DNA of 64,000 bases from Prochlorococcus sp. AG-409-B13 (GCA_003216035.1 QCJM01000004.1:23674-87673); one strand, 5' to 3'; shown: positions 8,115 through 18,907, numbered from the stretch's first letter. The notes: a model not told the origin generated them from the letters alone. Numbers and translations are program-made.

Positions 8115-8872
8115 TTTTGGATTAATACAACCAGGGTTAACCAAGTGAGCTGGACAGTTCCATCTTGTTGGGATCGAGGCCAAGCCTTTTGTATTCGACG
8201 CCAGTTGCCAACACTCAGGGTTGACTTAGAACTGTAATGTGCTCCGATTTTGATGATTGGCTTTAAAAGTGAAAACATATCTGGTGCTTTTTGGCTAAAG
8301 CTGTGAACCGATTCATATTTGATATGAGACTTCTCAAAGACTTCTAGAAGAGACTTCTTTGAAGGTAAAGAAAAGCCTGTATACGTTGTTCCCGATTGTT
8401 TAGCGGCATGTTGCCATTCAGTGAAGCTCCCTTTAATAGGTACAGCAACTGCAAGCCAACCTCCTGGAGCTAAGGCGTTGAACCATTCCTCTAATCGGAA
8501 TGCAGGATCCTTTAGCCATTGCAATGAGAAATTTGATGCAATTAATTGTGGAGCTTTTGACCAACCAGGCAGCCCAAGATTTAGATCCCAGAGTTGAGAT
8601 GGACTTTCAGAATTGCTTTGTGAAAGCATGCCCGGACTGCCATCTACTCTGATTACAGATTGGCTGGGATTACATGCTTCTAATGCATCTGCGAGCAGGC
8701 CTGTTCCGGCTCCAAGATCAGCCCAAATTCCACTTTTGATTTTTTGCTTTGAGCAGTAATCTGCAAGAATTAAAGCAAATCTACGTTGCAATTCTGCGTG
8801 ATTATTGTAGCTTCTTGAAGCTTGTTCAAAGTTATTCAGTACATCTTTTGGCCAGGTGTTGGTCATGCGCAT
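8111..8872 (-). CDS. bioC: Malonyl-ACP O-methyltransferase (BioC)
   Basis: BioC methylates the free carboxyl of malonyl-ACP so that fatty-acid synthesis can build the pimeloyl chain. The 253-residue protein has VLNNFEQASRSYNNHAELQRR, a typical BioC opening, then the SAM motif WADLGAGTGLLADAL and ASNFSLQWLKDP. It begins within the end of the upstream hydrolase gene (10-base overlap) and ends in an ATGA overlap with bioD. A second Met two codons in is an alternative start. Placement between bioK and bioD makes the call secure. Confidence 0.92.
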   Translation of the reverse strand: MRMTNTWPKDVLNNFEQASRSYNNHAELQRRFALILADYCSKQKIKSGIWADLGAGTGLLADALEACNPSQSVIRVDGSPGMLSQSNSESPSQLWDLNLGLPGWSKAPQLIASNFSLQWLKDPAFRLEEWFNALAPGGWLAVAVPIKGSFTEWQHAAKQSGTTYTGFSLPSKKSLLEVFEKSHIKYESVHSFSQKAPDMFSLLKPIIKIGAHYSSKSTLSVGNWRRIQKAWPRSQQDGTVQLTWLTLVVLIQK

Positions 8873-9579
8873 GATTCAAGCCAATTAAGTATCAGCTCTA
8901 TTAGCCCTGGCATTGCTAGTGCGTGACCAGTCTTGGGGAGGCTCCAATGGATGGGTTTTGCAGCGAGATGTCTATCGAGATCGTCAATTAGGGCCTTCCT
9001 GGACTCTGGAATCACGATGGCATCTTCTTGTCCTTCAACTACTAATACTCTTATTCTTGAAGATAGTCCACCAGGTAATCCTTGAGTATTGATCAGCAAA
9101 TCTAAATCGGACTTGAGTGTTTCTCGCCCCTCTAAAGAAAGCCCGTTTGAAATTGTTGGCTGATGCATGTCCTGTGATGAAGCTGGATAAGCGGCTTTTT
9201 CGAAGAAGGCTTTGAGCATGCTTGCTTCTTGTGAAGTGCCTATTAGCTTTTTCATTCCATTTAATGCTGCTTTTAAACTACGAGTTCTTTTACCTAGTGT
9301 TATAAAACGGCTAAAGCTAGCTAGCAAAATTAAATCAGTAGCTTGAGCAATTACACTATGATCAAGAAGATGAAAGCCTAGAGAATGGCTAATTAATACT
9401 CTTCGATCAGTAGAAGACTTCTCAAAATATTTTTTCCAATGAGGGTCGAATCTTGTTAGCTCTCCATAGCCTCTTTCACCACTTTGCCAATGCCATTGTT
9501 TTGTTTGGAAAAGGTTTTCCCATTCTTTCCACATATGGCTATCGCCACACCAGCCATGCATAGCTATTACTTCTTTCAC
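8863..9579 (-). CDS. bioK: Pimeloyl-ACP methyl ester esterase, cyanobacterial BioK type
   Basis: An alpha/beta hydrolase of 238 residues whose expected role is to cleave pimeloyl-ACP methyl ester and so end pimelate synthesis. The nucleophile elbow is SHSLG with Ser66. The acid is probably in EGQEDAIV, and the general-base His is in KTGHALAMP. BioH is absent; picocyanobacteria are known to use the distinct family BioK between bioF and bioC. The ATG overlaps the bioF stop. Assignment to BioK rests on organism type and gene position plus the hydrolase motifs. Confidence 0.8.
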   Translation of the reverse strand: MKEVIAMHGWCGDSHMWKEWENLFQTKQWHWQSGERGYGELTRFDPHWKKYFEKSSTDRRVLISHSLGFHLLDHSVIAQATDLILLASFSRFITLGKRTRSLKAALNGMKKLIGTSQEASMLKAFFEKAAYPASSQDMHQPTISNGLSLEGRETLKSDLDLLINTQGLPGGLSSRIRVLVVEGQEDAIVIPESRKALIDDLDRHLAAKPIHWSLPKTGHALAMPGLIELILNWLESCA

Positions 9580-10718
9580 TCTTCTGTTAAGCCAGCCAGA
9601 AGCTTTTTAAAAACCCCGTTCGGGAGATCTTTGCGTATTGCCAAACGTAACCTTGACGTACCTTCCGGAACTGTAGGAGGCCGAATAGCAATACTGAGTA
9701 TCCCTTTTTCTTCTAGTTGATTTTGACGTCTTAAAGCAAGTTCATCAGAGCCAAAAACAATTGAAATAATTTGACCGGATCCTGGAGGGCGATGGAATCC
9801 GTTTTTAACAAGGAGCGAACGCCAATTCTGTGCCTTCTCAAGGAGCTCAAGGCCCCATTTGGGATTCGCTTCGATGAGCTTTAAGGCTGCCAGTGCAGCA
9901 GCAGTTAGTGGAGGTGCAAGAGCTGTCGTATAACGAAATGCCCCACTTTTTTGTAGTAGATCTTCAGCAGTTTTTGCATCGCTTGCTAGGAAAGCACCAC
10001 CACTTCCAAATGCTTTCCCAAAAGTCCCGCTAATTATTCCTACGGGAGCTGGCAAGCCATAGCAGAGTCCTCTCCCTTGGTTTCCAAATACTCCTAGGGC
10101 ATGAGCTTCATCAACTAAAAGCTTGGCTTCGTATTTATCACATAACTCCGCCATCCCTTTGAGCTGAGGATTAGTCCCCTCCATACTGAAAAGACTTTCA
10201 GTGATCACAAGTGGTTGTTGCTTGGGAAATTTTTGACGAGATATGTAAAGACGCCTTCCTAAATCTTTTAAATCATTGTGGGCATACCTTTGAAACCTTG
10301 CTCCGCAAGCTTTTACACCTAATAGCAATGAATGGTGGATAAGCCTATCTGCAAAAACTGGCGAAGATCTGTTCGCCAATGCAAGTACGGCAGCGATATT
10401 TGCTTGAAATCCGCTTGGGAAGAGTAAAACTCTTTCTCTCCCAAGCCAATTAGCCAAAGCTTCCTCCATTTCTTTATGTATTGGTCGACTACCAGTCACA
10501 AGTCTTGAGCCTCCTGCTCCTACACCTTGTGAATGCATTACTGATTGGGCGGCTTCTATCAGATTTGGATGCCTGCTAAGACCAAGGTAATCATTGCTTG
10601 CAAGATCTATGAGAGATGACGATTGCGCTTCAGGCTCACAGGTCTCTAACTCGTTTGGGTTTTGACTATGAGTCCAGATTCGAAGTGTGCGACGTCTGTA
10701 AGGGGGTATTTTTGTCAT
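9576..10718 (-). CDS. bioF: 8-amino-7-oxononanoate synthase (BioF)
   Basis: BioF is the PLP enzyme that condenses pimeloyl-ACP with alanine. The 380-residue protein shows SNDYLGLSRHP, GVGAGGSRLVTGS, LVDEAHALGVFGNQGRG and the PLP lysine in ISGTFGKAFGSGGAF. It is the first gene of the minus-strand order bioF-bioK-bioC-bioD-bioA. Its upstream 128 bases are shared with the divergent helicase gene and must hold the operon promoter. No bioB is in the window. Confidence 0.95.
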   Translation of the reverse strand: MTKIPPYRRRTLRIWTHSQNPNELETCEPEAQSSSLIDLASNDYLGLSRHPNLIEAAQSVMHSQGVGAGGSRLVTGSRPIHKEMEEALANWLGRERVLLFPSGFQANIAAVLALANRSSPVFADRLIHHSLLLGVKACGARFQRYAHNDLKDLGRRLYISRQKFPKQQPLVITESLFSMEGTNPQLKGMAELCDKYEAKLLVDEAHALGVFGNQGRGLCYGLPAPVGIISGTFGKAFGSGGAFLASDAKTAEDLLQKSGAFRYTTALAPPLTAAALAALKLIEANPKWGLELLEKAQNWRSLLVKNGFHRPPGSGQIISIVFGSDELALRRQNQLEEKGILSIAIRPPTVPEGTSRLRLAIRKDLPNGVFKKLLAGLTEE

Positions 10719-10846
10719 CTTTTAGGTGGGCCTTTCGTTGTTTTTTTGTGGTGGTTGATATTTTGGGGTTTTTAAGTAAAAGATAGTTCTCTTGATGTGT
10801 GTATTTTTCTCTTCTTTAAATTCGAGGGTTCTCTAAGATCTAGCTC

Positions 10847-13624
10847 ATGAGCTCAGCGGCGAACGTCACGAATTCAAACGACGTTGCAACTGTTGTTATT
10901 GATCCTGGAGAGATCTTCCCATTTGAGTTGGATGATTTTCAACTTCAGGCTATTGATGCTTTGAATCAGGGATATTCAGTTGTTGTAAGTGCTCCAACGG
11001 GTTCAGGGAAGACATTAGTAGGGGAATATGCAATTTATCGAGCTATTGCTCATGGACAAAAAGTTTTTTATACAACTCCATTGAAGGCTCTATCGAATCA
11101 GAAGCTTCGAGACTTCAGAAGTCAATTTGGTAATGAGAATGTTGGGTTAATGACTGGGGATTTAAGTGTTAATAGGGAGGCTTCAATAGTAGTTATGACT
11201 ACAGAGATTTTCCGCAACATGCTTTATGCGGAAGCACATGAAGAGGAAGACCCTCTATTAAAAGTTGAAGCAGTAGTGCTTGATGAATGCCATTACATGA
11301 ATGATTCCCAGAGAGGGACAGTTTGGGAAGAATCGATTATTCATTGCCCGACATCGGTCCAGTTAGTAGCTCTTTCTGCCACCGTGGCTAATGCTGGTCA
11401 GCTAACTGACTGGATTCAGACTGTACATGGACCTGCTCAGTTGATTCGCAGTGATTACAGACCGGTTCCGTTGCATTTCAGTTTTTGTAGTGCTAAAGGA
11501 TTGCACCCTCTCCTGAATGCTCAAGGTACTGGACTACACCCTAATTCAAAGATTTGGCGGGCGCCAAAGGGGCATAAAAGAAAGGGACGTTTAGCCAAGC
11601 CTCCACAGCCCCAAGTGCCAGAGATAAGTTATGTGGTTTCTCAAATGGCTGAGCGTGAAATGCTCCCAGCTATTTACTTTATTTTTAGTCGTCGAGGTTG
11701 CGATAAGGCTGTTAGGGAGCTTGCCTCTCAGTGCTTAGTGACCTCTAGTCAAAAAGCACAGATTCAAAAAAGACTTAGTGCCTATAGCGATATCAATCCA
11801 GATGCAGTACGTGAAGGTATACATGTGGATGCATTGTTGCGAGGCATCGCATCACATCATGCGGGGGTGTTACCAGCTTGGAAAGAATTGATAGAGGAAT
11901 TATTTCAAAATGGATTAGTGAAGGTGGTTTTTGCTACTGAGACATTGGCAGCCGGGATAAATATGCCTGCCAGAAGCACAGTTATTTCAGTTTTTTCAAA
12001 ACGCACTGAACAGGGGCATCGTCCTCTAATGGGGAGTGAATTCCTTCAAATGGCTGGAAGGGCGGGGAGAAGGGGGCTTGATTCAAAGGGTTATGTCGTA
12101 ACTGTGCAGAGTCGATTTGATGGCATTAGGGAGGCTGGACAGTTAGCAACAAGTTCGGCTGACCCATTGGTAAGTCATTTCACTCCTAGCTATGGGATGG
12201 TTTTAAATCTGTTGCAAAGACATGACCTGAATAAGGCGAAAGAATTGGTTGAGCGTAGTTTTGGGCGTTATTTAGCGAGTCTTGATTTAGTTGAGGAGGA
12301 GGAGCTCCTTGAGCAGTTGCGTCAAAAATTAGGACAATTGCAAGGGGCGGCTGGTGATGTCCCTTGGGAAGATTTTGAGACGTATGAAAAGTGTCGTGGA
12401 CGGTTGAGAGAGGAGCGGCGTTTGTTACGCATCCTTCAACAACAAGCAGCTGAGACTCTCGAGCATGAGCTTACTTTGGCTTTGCAATTTGCCAGTATTG
12501 GAACACTTGTAAGCCTGAAGGCTCCTCAATTCCGTGGTCAAGTAACGCCTGCTGTCATCGTTGACAAACTCAATGGGCCAGGTCAGTTTCCTCTTCTACT
12601 TTGCCTCACTGATGAGAATGTTTGGGCTTTGTTGCCTTGTCAGTCAGTGGTGAGTTTGTATGCAGAGTTAGCTTGTTTGGAAATTAGTGGTCTTAAACCT
12701 CCTCATCTAAAACGTACAGGGGAACTTCGTCATGGAAATGAGAAAAGTAGTGAGTTTGCTCAGGCAATTTCTCTTTTAGGTAAACGTCATGACATGAAGA
12801 CTCCTCAATATGACTTAGCTGGAGAAGTTTTAGCGCAGGTTCAATTAGTCAAAGATCTTGAAGAGGAGATGGAGCAACAACCGGCTCATCGTTGGGGTGA
12901 TCGGAAACAGCTCAAGAAACATCGACGAAGAATGGAAGAGTTAGATCTAGAGATAAGAGAACGTCAGCATTTTCTGCATCATCGGGCGAATCGTCATTGG
13001 GCAATGTTCCTTGCTTTGATAGACATACTCCAACACTTTGGCTGTCTTGATGATCTCGAGCCTACTGAAATAGGGAGGACAGTATCTGTTTTAAGAGGTG
13101 ACAATGAACTGTGGTTAGGTCTTGCGTTGATGAGCGGGCATTTGGATGAATTGCAACCTGCTGAATTGGCTGCGGTTTTTCAGGCAATTAGCACAGAGGT
13201 GAATCGCCCTGATCTTTGGAGTGGATACCCACTTCCCCCTAACGCTGAGGAAGCTCTGAATGATTTATCTGCAATAAGGCGTGAGCTGTTGAGAGTGCAG
13301 GAGCGTTGCAATATTGTCGTTCCTGCTTGGTATGGACCCGAGCTTATGGGTTTGGTATATGCCTGGGCATCTGGTACTACTTGGAATGAGCTGATTGGCA
13401 ATACATCTCTTGATGAAGGAGATGTTGTTCGGATAATGCGTAGAACGGTTGATTTGCTTGCTCAGGCCCCTTATTGCTTGGCTATTAGTGAGCAATTAAG
13501 AAAAAATTGCCGTTCAGCATTAAAAGCTATTAATAGATTTCCTGTTTGTGAGACGGAAGATTTGCTAAGGGCAGTTGCTGATCAGGAAATAGGGTTGAAT
13601 CCTGCGACTGAACGTGTTGTGTGA
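10847..13624 (+). CDS. Ski2/Mtr4-like superfamily 2 RNA helicase
   Basis: This 925-residue DExH helicase has motif I APTGSGKT (residues 49-56), motif II DECH (146-149), motif III SAT, and motif VI QMAGRAGRRG. A long C-terminal region follows with a coiled-coil-rich stretch and a DSHCT-like end (GLVYAWASGTTWNELI). Eukaryotic Ski2 and Mtr4 feed RNA to exonucleases, and cyanobacteria and plastids carry relatives of uncertain role, perhaps in RNA turnover. It reads divergently from bioF and ends 19 bases before the fumC end. Confidence 0.88.
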   Translation: MSSAANVTNSNDVATVVIDPGEIFPFELDDFQLQAIDALNQGYSVVVSAPTGSGKTLVGEYAIYRAIAHGQKVFYTTPLKALSNQKLRDFRSQFGNENVGLMTGDLSVNREASIVVMTTEIFRNMLYAEAHEEEDPLLKVEAVVLDECHYMNDSQRGTVWEESIIHCPTSVQLVALSATVANAGQLTDWIQTVHGPAQLIRSDYRPVPLHFSFCSAKGLHPLLNAQGTGLHPNSKIWRAPKGHKRKGRLAKPPQPQVPEISYVVSQMAEREMLPAIYFIFSRRGCDKAVRELASQCLVTSSQKAQIQKRLSAYSDINPDAVREGIHVDALLRGIASHHAGVLPAWKELIEELFQNGLVKVVFATETLAAGINMPARSTVISVFSKRTEQGHRPLMGSEFLQMAGRAGRRGLDSKGYVVTVQSRFDGIREAGQLATSSADPLVSHFTPSYGMVLNLLQRHDLNKAKELVERSFGRYLASLDLVEEEELLEQLRQKLGQLQGAAGDVPWEDFETYEKCRGRLREERRLLRILQQQAAETLEHELTLALQFASIGTLVSLKAPQFRGQVTPAVIVDKLNGPGQFPLLLCLTDENVWALLPCQSVVSLYAELACLEISGLKPPHLKRTGELRHGNEKSSEFAQAISLLGKRHDMKTPQYDLAGEVLAQVQLVKDLEEEMEQQPAHRWGDRKQLKKHRRRMEELDLEIRERQHFLHHRANRHWAMFLALIDILQHFGCLDDLEPTEIGRTVSVLRGDNELWLGLALMSGHLDELQPAELAAVFQAISTEVNRPDLWSGYPLPPNAEEALNDLSAIRRELLRVQERCNIVVPAWYGPELMGLVYAWASGTTWNELIGNTSLDEGDVVRIMRRTVDLLAQAPYCLAISEQLRKNCRSALKAINRFPVCETEDLLRAVADQEIGLNPATERVV

Positions 13625-13643
13625 ACTGTGAGCATTTCTGCTA

Positions 13644-15041
13644 TTAATTATTAGGCATTGTCATTAATGATGGATCTACAATTCGATCAAAATCAACTGC
13701 CTTAATATAGTCAAGCTTAAGAGCAGCTTCGCGAAGACTTATGTCTTCTTTGTAAGCATATTGGGCAATTTGGCTTGATTTCTCATATCCAATCTTTGGA
13801 GTTAAAGCTGTAACCAACATGAGAGATTGATTGAGATCTCTGTTGATCTTAGTCAGATTTGGTTGAATGCCATCTACCATTGAAACTCGACAATTGTGAC
13901 AGGCATTTTTTAGCATCTCAATAGTGTTTATAAGATTGAATGCGATAAGTGGTTTATATGAATTCATTTGTAAATGACCTCCACTGCCTGCAATTGCAAC
14001 AGCTGTATCTAGTCCGAGGATCTGAGTGCAAATCATTGCTATTGACTCACATTGTGTTGGATTTACTTTCCCAGGCATAATTGAACTGCCAGGTTCATTC
14101 TCAGGAAGCTTTAGTTCGCCTAAGCCTGCTCTAGGTCCACATGCTAGAAGTCTTATATCATTAACTATCTTTATAAGACTAACTGCTAACATTTTTAGTT
14201 GAGTCATTAGATTGACTAGACCATCATGACTAGCCATCACGGCAAACTTGTTAATGGCTGGCTTCAAAGGTAGCTCAGTTAATAGTGAGAGTTCCTTAGT
14301 GATTTCAGAATCGAAATTGCAAGGGGAATTGATGCTAGTGCCGACTGCTGTTCCACCTAAGGGGAGGGGATAAAGTTCTAAGAGAGAGTCTTTTATTCTG
14401 TTATGGGATGTTAGGAGCTGGTCTCTCCATGCAGAGGCTTCTTGGCCTAGGGTCAGAGGCACTGCGTCTTGCAGGTGTGTTCTGCCAACTTTGATGATTT
14501 CATTCCAAGCGACACTTTTTTGATTAAATGATTCTATTAGAAGTTGTAATTCAGGAAGGAGTTCTTTGGTGATTTGGTTAGCAGTGGCAATATTTATAGC
14601 AGCAGGAAAAGTGTCATTAGTTGATTGCGAGCGATTGACGTGATCGTTTGGATGAACTGGGATGTGACTCCCTAGATCCTCTCCGCCGGCTCTGGAAGAG
14701 AGATTGCTTATCACTTCATTGAGATTCATATTGGTTTGAGTCCCACTGCCGCTCTGCCAGACCGTTAATGGGAACTCACCATCATGTAATCCTTCTGCAA
14801 CTTCAGAAGCAGCTGTACAGATTAACGAACTTCTGTATTCATCTAGAACACCTAGGCGTCTGTTAACTTTGGCTGCGGCTTGTTTAATTCTTGCTAAGGC
14901 ATGAATGATAGCCAATGGCATTTGATCACCACTTATGGAAAAGTTCATCAGGGCCCTTTGGGTTTGTGCTCCCCATAGCGCACTAGTTGGGACTTCAACT
15001 GCTCCCATGCTGTCGTGTTCTATTCGCATTGATTGGATCAT
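13644..15041 (-). CDS. fumC: Fumarate hydratase class II (FumC)
   Basis: The 465-residue enzyme interconverts fumarate and malate. It carries SGSGTQTNMNLNEVI, the HPNDHVNRSQSTNDTFP segment, GRTHLQDAVPLTLGQE and the superfamily signature GSSIMPGKVNPTQCE. A Met five codons in (MRIEHDSMG) is a slightly shorter possible start and resembles other FumC N-termini better. It lies downstream of purB, another member of the same fumarase/aspartase superfamily, on the same strand. Confidence 0.95.
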   Translation of the reverse strand: MIQSMRIEHDSMGAVEVPTSALWGAQTQRALMNFSISGDQMPLAIIHALARIKQAAAKVNRRLGVLDEYRSSLICTAASEVAEGLHDGEFPLTVWQSGSGTQTNMNLNEVISNLSSRAGGEDLGSHIPVHPNDHVNRSQSTNDTFPAAINIATANQITKELLPELQLLIESFNQKSVAWNEIIKVGRTHLQDAVPLTLGQEASAWRDQLLTSHNRIKDSLLELYPLPLGGTAVGTSINSPCNFDSEITKELSLLTELPLKPAINKFAVMASHDGLVNLMTQLKMLAVSLIKIVNDIRLLACGPRAGLGELKLPENEPGSSIMPGKVNPTQCESIAMICTQILGLDTAVAIAGSGGHLQMNSYKPLIAFNLINTIEMLKNACHNCRVSMVDGIQPNLTKINRDLNQSLMLVTALTPKIGYEKSSQIAQYAYKEDISLREAALKLDYIKAVDFDRIVDPSLMTMPNN

Positions 15042-15173
15042 GTAGTTATTTCAGAGGGAATTAGCAGATCAAACTTCAGAGAAATATCGCTAGTCTATTT
15101 GTAATAATTGTATATTTTCATCATCGTTGCAATGGTTTTGTAGACATTATTCGCCAACAAATTCAATCTATAT

Positions 15174-15190
15174 ATCCCCTTAAAGGGGAT
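15174..15190. terminator. Palindromic hairpin after purB
   Basis: ATCCCCTTAAAGGGGAT forms 8-bp arms around a single base and begins 5 bases beyond the purB stop on the minus strand. There is no clear U-run after it in that direction, so it may be a processing or stabilising hairpin rather than a full intrinsic terminator. It separates purB from fumC. Confidence 0.5.
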
Positions 15191-15194
15191 GGAG

Positions 15195-16490
15195 TCAGAT
15201 CTTAAGACGTTGCCAAATAATATCGAGGTTTTCTTGTTGCAAGCTTGTGCTGAAGCATTGCGCGATTTGTTCAGCTCCTAACCTAGAGGTGATTTCATTG
15301 TCTTGTTCGAGATTCTCTCTAAAGTTTCCTCCTTCTTGATTCCAAGCCGAATGAGCGTGTTTTTGGACTAGTTTGTATGCATTTTCTCTGCTCATGCCAG
15401 TTTCTAAAAGGCTTAATAGTACTCTTTGACTAAAAACGACCCCGCCATATATGTTCATATTTCTGAGCATATTTTTTGGATATATTCCAAGTCCATTGAT
15501 GACTTGAGTCATTTCCCTCAACATGAAATGGAGAGTCACAGAAATATCAGGAAGCATCAATCTTTCTATGGAGCTATGACTGATATCCCTTTCATGCCAT
15601 AGAACCATGTTTTCCAGTGCTGCAACCACATAGCTACGTAGGACTCTTGCTAGGCCACTGATCCGCTCACTGCGAATTGGGTTTCGTTTATGAGGCATTG
15701 CGGAACTGCCTTTTTGTCCTTTTGCAAAACTTTCTTCAACTTCCAGCACGTCTGTGCGTTGAAGATTTCTTATTTCAGTTGCAAATCTGTCAAGTGAAGT
15801 TCCAATTAAAGCAAGGGTTTGAACATAATTAGCATGTCTATCTCTAGAAATAACTTGAGTACTTGCTAAATCAGGACTTAGGTCAAGTTGCTCACAAGTT
15901 AGCTTTTCTACTTCTGGATCGGTATTGGCATAAGTGCCCATTGCTCCACTTATTTGCCCCACAGAGATATCTTTTTCTAAATTACTAAGTCGTTCATTAT
16001 TTCGGATTGTTTCCGCTAACCAACCTGCGAGTTTGAATCCAAATGTGATTGGCTCGCCATGGATCGCATGAGAGCGACCAATCATTACGGTTTTCTTATG
16101 TTTCTTAGCTAGAGCTCGTATTGCTTTCTCAAGTTCTTTTATTTCCTTACGAAGAAGCTTTACGGAGGCCTTTAACTGCAAGGCAAGTCCTGTGTCAAGG
16201 ACATCACTGCTGGTCATTCCTACATGGATAAACCTGCCTGCGTCTCCAACATGCTCATTAACGTTTGTCAGAAAAGCAATGACATCATGGCGGACTTCTT
16301 CCTCTATCTGAAGAATCCTTTCAGGCTCAAAAGCGGCTTTCTGCCGTATTTCCTTAATGGCATTTTCTGGGATCCTTCCAAGTGTGAAATTTGCTTCGCA
16401 GGCTGCAATTTCAACATCTAGCCAGCTTTGATATTTGGACCTGTCTGTCCAAATGTTGCCCATTTCGGGCAGTGTGTAACGATCGATCAA
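15195..16490 (-). CDS. purB: Adenylosuccinate lyase (PurB)
   Basis: PurB acts twice in purine synthesis, releasing fumarate from SAICAR and from adenylosuccinate. The 431-residue protein has MIDRYTLPEMGNIWTD at its start, HVGMTSSDVLDTGLALQ, GRSHAIHGEPITFG and the signature KGSSAMPHKRNPI. Length and motifs are ordinary. The fumarate it makes is the substrate of FumC encoded just downstream. Confidence 0.96.
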   Translation of the reverse strand: MIDRYTLPEMGNIWTDRSKYQSWLDVEIAACEANFTLGRIPENAIKEIRQKAAFEPERILQIEEEVRHDVIAFLTNVNEHVGDAGRFIHVGMTSSDVLDTGLALQLKASVKLLRKEIKELEKAIRALAKKHKKTVMIGRSHAIHGEPITFGFKLAGWLAETIRNNERLSNLEKDISVGQISGAMGTYANTDPEVEKLTCEQLDLSPDLASTQVISRDRHANYVQTLALIGTSLDRFATEIRNLQRTDVLEVEESFAKGQKGSSAMPHKRNPIRSERISGLARVLRSYVVAALENMVLWHERDISHSSIERLMLPDISVTLHFMLREMTQVINGLGIYPKNMLRNMNIYGGVVFSQRVLLSLLETGMSRENAYKLVQKHAHSAWNQEGGNFRENLEQDNEITSRLGAEQIAQCFSTSLQQENLDIIWQRLKI

Positions 16491-16535
16491 CGGCTCGCAA
16501 GTTGGCGAATCTTTCCTGAACTTAGATCCTTGTGA

Positions 16536-16796
16536 TCATGCTGACTTCAGTCGGCGGTGATCAACCTCCCATTGAACGTGTCTGCCCCAAGCTTGTTGGC
16601 GGACCCAGCAGCGACCTCCCTTGCAATTAATAACCTGAAAAGGGGGGAGATCATTAGGCTGATTGTCCAGTTTTGCAAAGCTTCCTGGTGGCAAAAGCTC
16701 TAGCACAGTCGCAGACTTAACTAATGGCACTAAATGAAGATGCTTGCGAACAGACGCCTTCATCTTTTCGGCTAGTTTTGATGGCTTTTCAGACAC
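16536..16796 (-). CDS. Small conserved-type hypothetical protein
   Basis: An 86-residue basic protein with a helical, Lys-rich N-terminus (KLAEKMKASVRKHLHL) and a C-terminal half that looks like a small beta-fold (CKGGRCWVRQQAWGRHVQWEV). It starts with ATG and lies 45 bases upstream of purB on the same strand. I do not recognise a named family. Composition and position suggest a genuine gene, possibly nucleic-acid binding given its charge, which is an inference. Confidence 0.6.
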   Translation of the reverse strand: MSEKPSKLAEKMKASVRKHLHLVPLVKSATVLELLPPGSFAKLDNQPNDLPPFQVINCKGGRCWVRQQAWGRHVQWEVDHRRLKSA

Positions 16797-16894
16797 TTCT
16801 TTTTTGCCGAGATTGGTTGATCTTCTCGGGAGTTTTGGCTAATTGACGAACTTCAGCGGTTTTTGTTCGGTTTCCTATTTGCTTTTATGACGAA

Positions 16895-18057
<1,163 letters not shown>

Positions 18058-18070
18058 CTAAATACTTTTT

Positions 18071-18298
18071 TTAGTAATTTCCTGCCATTGAAAAAGTTGG
18101 AAGGTAATTCAGAGTTAGGCCAGCTGATTGTGCATCTTCCGAGAGAGCTTTTGCGTCTTCCAGTGGCAGCGTGACGAGTTTTGAAGCTAGAGCTTCCCAA
18201 TGATCGTCTTCGAAATGTGTTTGCAACCAAAGCATTCCATGAACACTCTTTGGGCGAACATGAGCACCTTTGCAAGTTTCAATAAGCAAGATGTCCAT
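18071..18298 (-). CDS. Conserved-type hypothetical protein upstream of glnB
   Basis: A 75-residue protein starting MDILLIETCKGAHVRPKSVH and ending in a region rich in Leu and Asp/Glu (LEDAKALSEDAQSAGLTL). It has no signal peptide or membrane helix. It is the only gene between glnB and a promoter-like region, with a 37-base gap, so it could share nitrogen control. I do not recognise a named domain and give no function. Confidence 0.65.
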   Translation of the reverse strand: MDILLIETCKGAHVRPKSVHGMLWLQTHFEDDHWEALASKLVTLPLEDAKALSEDAQSAGLTLNYLPTFSMAGNY

Positions 18299-18350
18299 GA
18301 AATTTGTTCGTCTTCCATACCATTAGGGGGTTAAAGACGAGCCTTGGTTG

Positions 18351-18364
18351 TGACTGTTGTTACT
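18351..18364. promoter_or_regulatory. NtcA-like site upstream of the hypothetical gene-glnB unit
   Basis: The sequence GTGACTGTTGTTAC is GTG-N8-TAC, one base from the NtcA consensus GTA-N8-TAC. It lies about 53 bases upstream of the 18298 start codon. NtcA activates glnB in many cyanobacteria, so the place is sensible. The -10 element at the right distance is weak, so this stays a candidate. Confidence 0.35.
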
Positions 18365-18367
18365 TAT

Positions 18368-18586
18368 TCAACTTTCAGTTGGCGTTGAGGCCACTTTTTG
18401 ACGGTGGTGATAAACACTCCCCCGGTAGTGGAGTTCAACCTTTTCGTTGGCTTGGGATGGATCATGCTTAAGAGGTGCTTGATAGTGATTGCCTCTATAA
18501 ATGTGATCCATGAATTTGTTGCTTGCGCATTCATGTTCGCTTGGGTTGTATGCGATTCCTCGATAGGTGCGCTGTGCTGTAGTCAT
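18368..18586 (-). CDS. DUF4278 family small protein
   Basis: A 72-residue protein rich in Tyr, His and Arg. It contains QRTYRGIAYNP near the N-terminus and LHYRGSVYHH near the C-terminus, the repeated YRG-x-Y pattern of cyanobacterial DUF4278 proteins. The function is unknown. It is monocistronic, with a GGGAAAAGTTTTCCC hairpin in its probable 5' leader. The opposite-strand frame here is judged a shadow. Confidence 0.75.
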   Translation of the reverse strand: MTTAQRTYRGIAYNPSEHECASNKFMDHIYRGNHYQAPLKHDPSQANEKVELHYRGSVYHHRQKVASTPTES

Positions 18587-18601
18587 TTGTTTGACCTCGA
18601 A

Positions 18602-18616
18602 GGGAAAAGTTTTCCC
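18602..18616. other. Hairpin in the probable leader of the DUF4278 gene
   Basis: GGGAAAAGTTTTCCC gives 7-bp arms around one central base, about 16 bases upstream of the 18586 ATG. It could fold in the mRNA leader. The remainder of the gap up to queF (18617-18907) shows no convincing gene or riboswitch; I looked for a preQ1 aptamer upstream of queF and saw none. Confidence 0.4.
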
Positions 18617-18907
18617 GACAATGCGGGAGCTTCATATCGGAAAGGAGCGTTGCTTCGCCTGAGGGGCTACTTCCGGCTTATGGACCAATTGGAATTAAAC
18701 TTGGCCTAGCTCAACGTTTTGTCCTTCTAAAAAGTTTTTAGCTCATTTATGATGTTCATGGTGAACATTCGAGCTTTTCTTTTCTTAAATCTTCCTTAAG
18801 CTCTTCTCTTGGGCCGGTCTTGGCATCTGTTGGACTCGATTTGGCTGACCTGTTCCTATGGATAATTATTCTTCCTCGTAAGGGCTTAATTTCTTTAAAG
18901 GGATGTT

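Noticed and set aside
18398..18709. 103-codon plus-strand ORF opposite the DUF4278 gene
   Set aside because: It lies over a convincing DUF4278 gene and has no family resemblance; it is a shadow frame.
18700..18907. preQ1 riboswitch upstream of queF
   Set aside because: I looked for the short stem and A-rich tail of the preQ1-I aptamer and did not find them.
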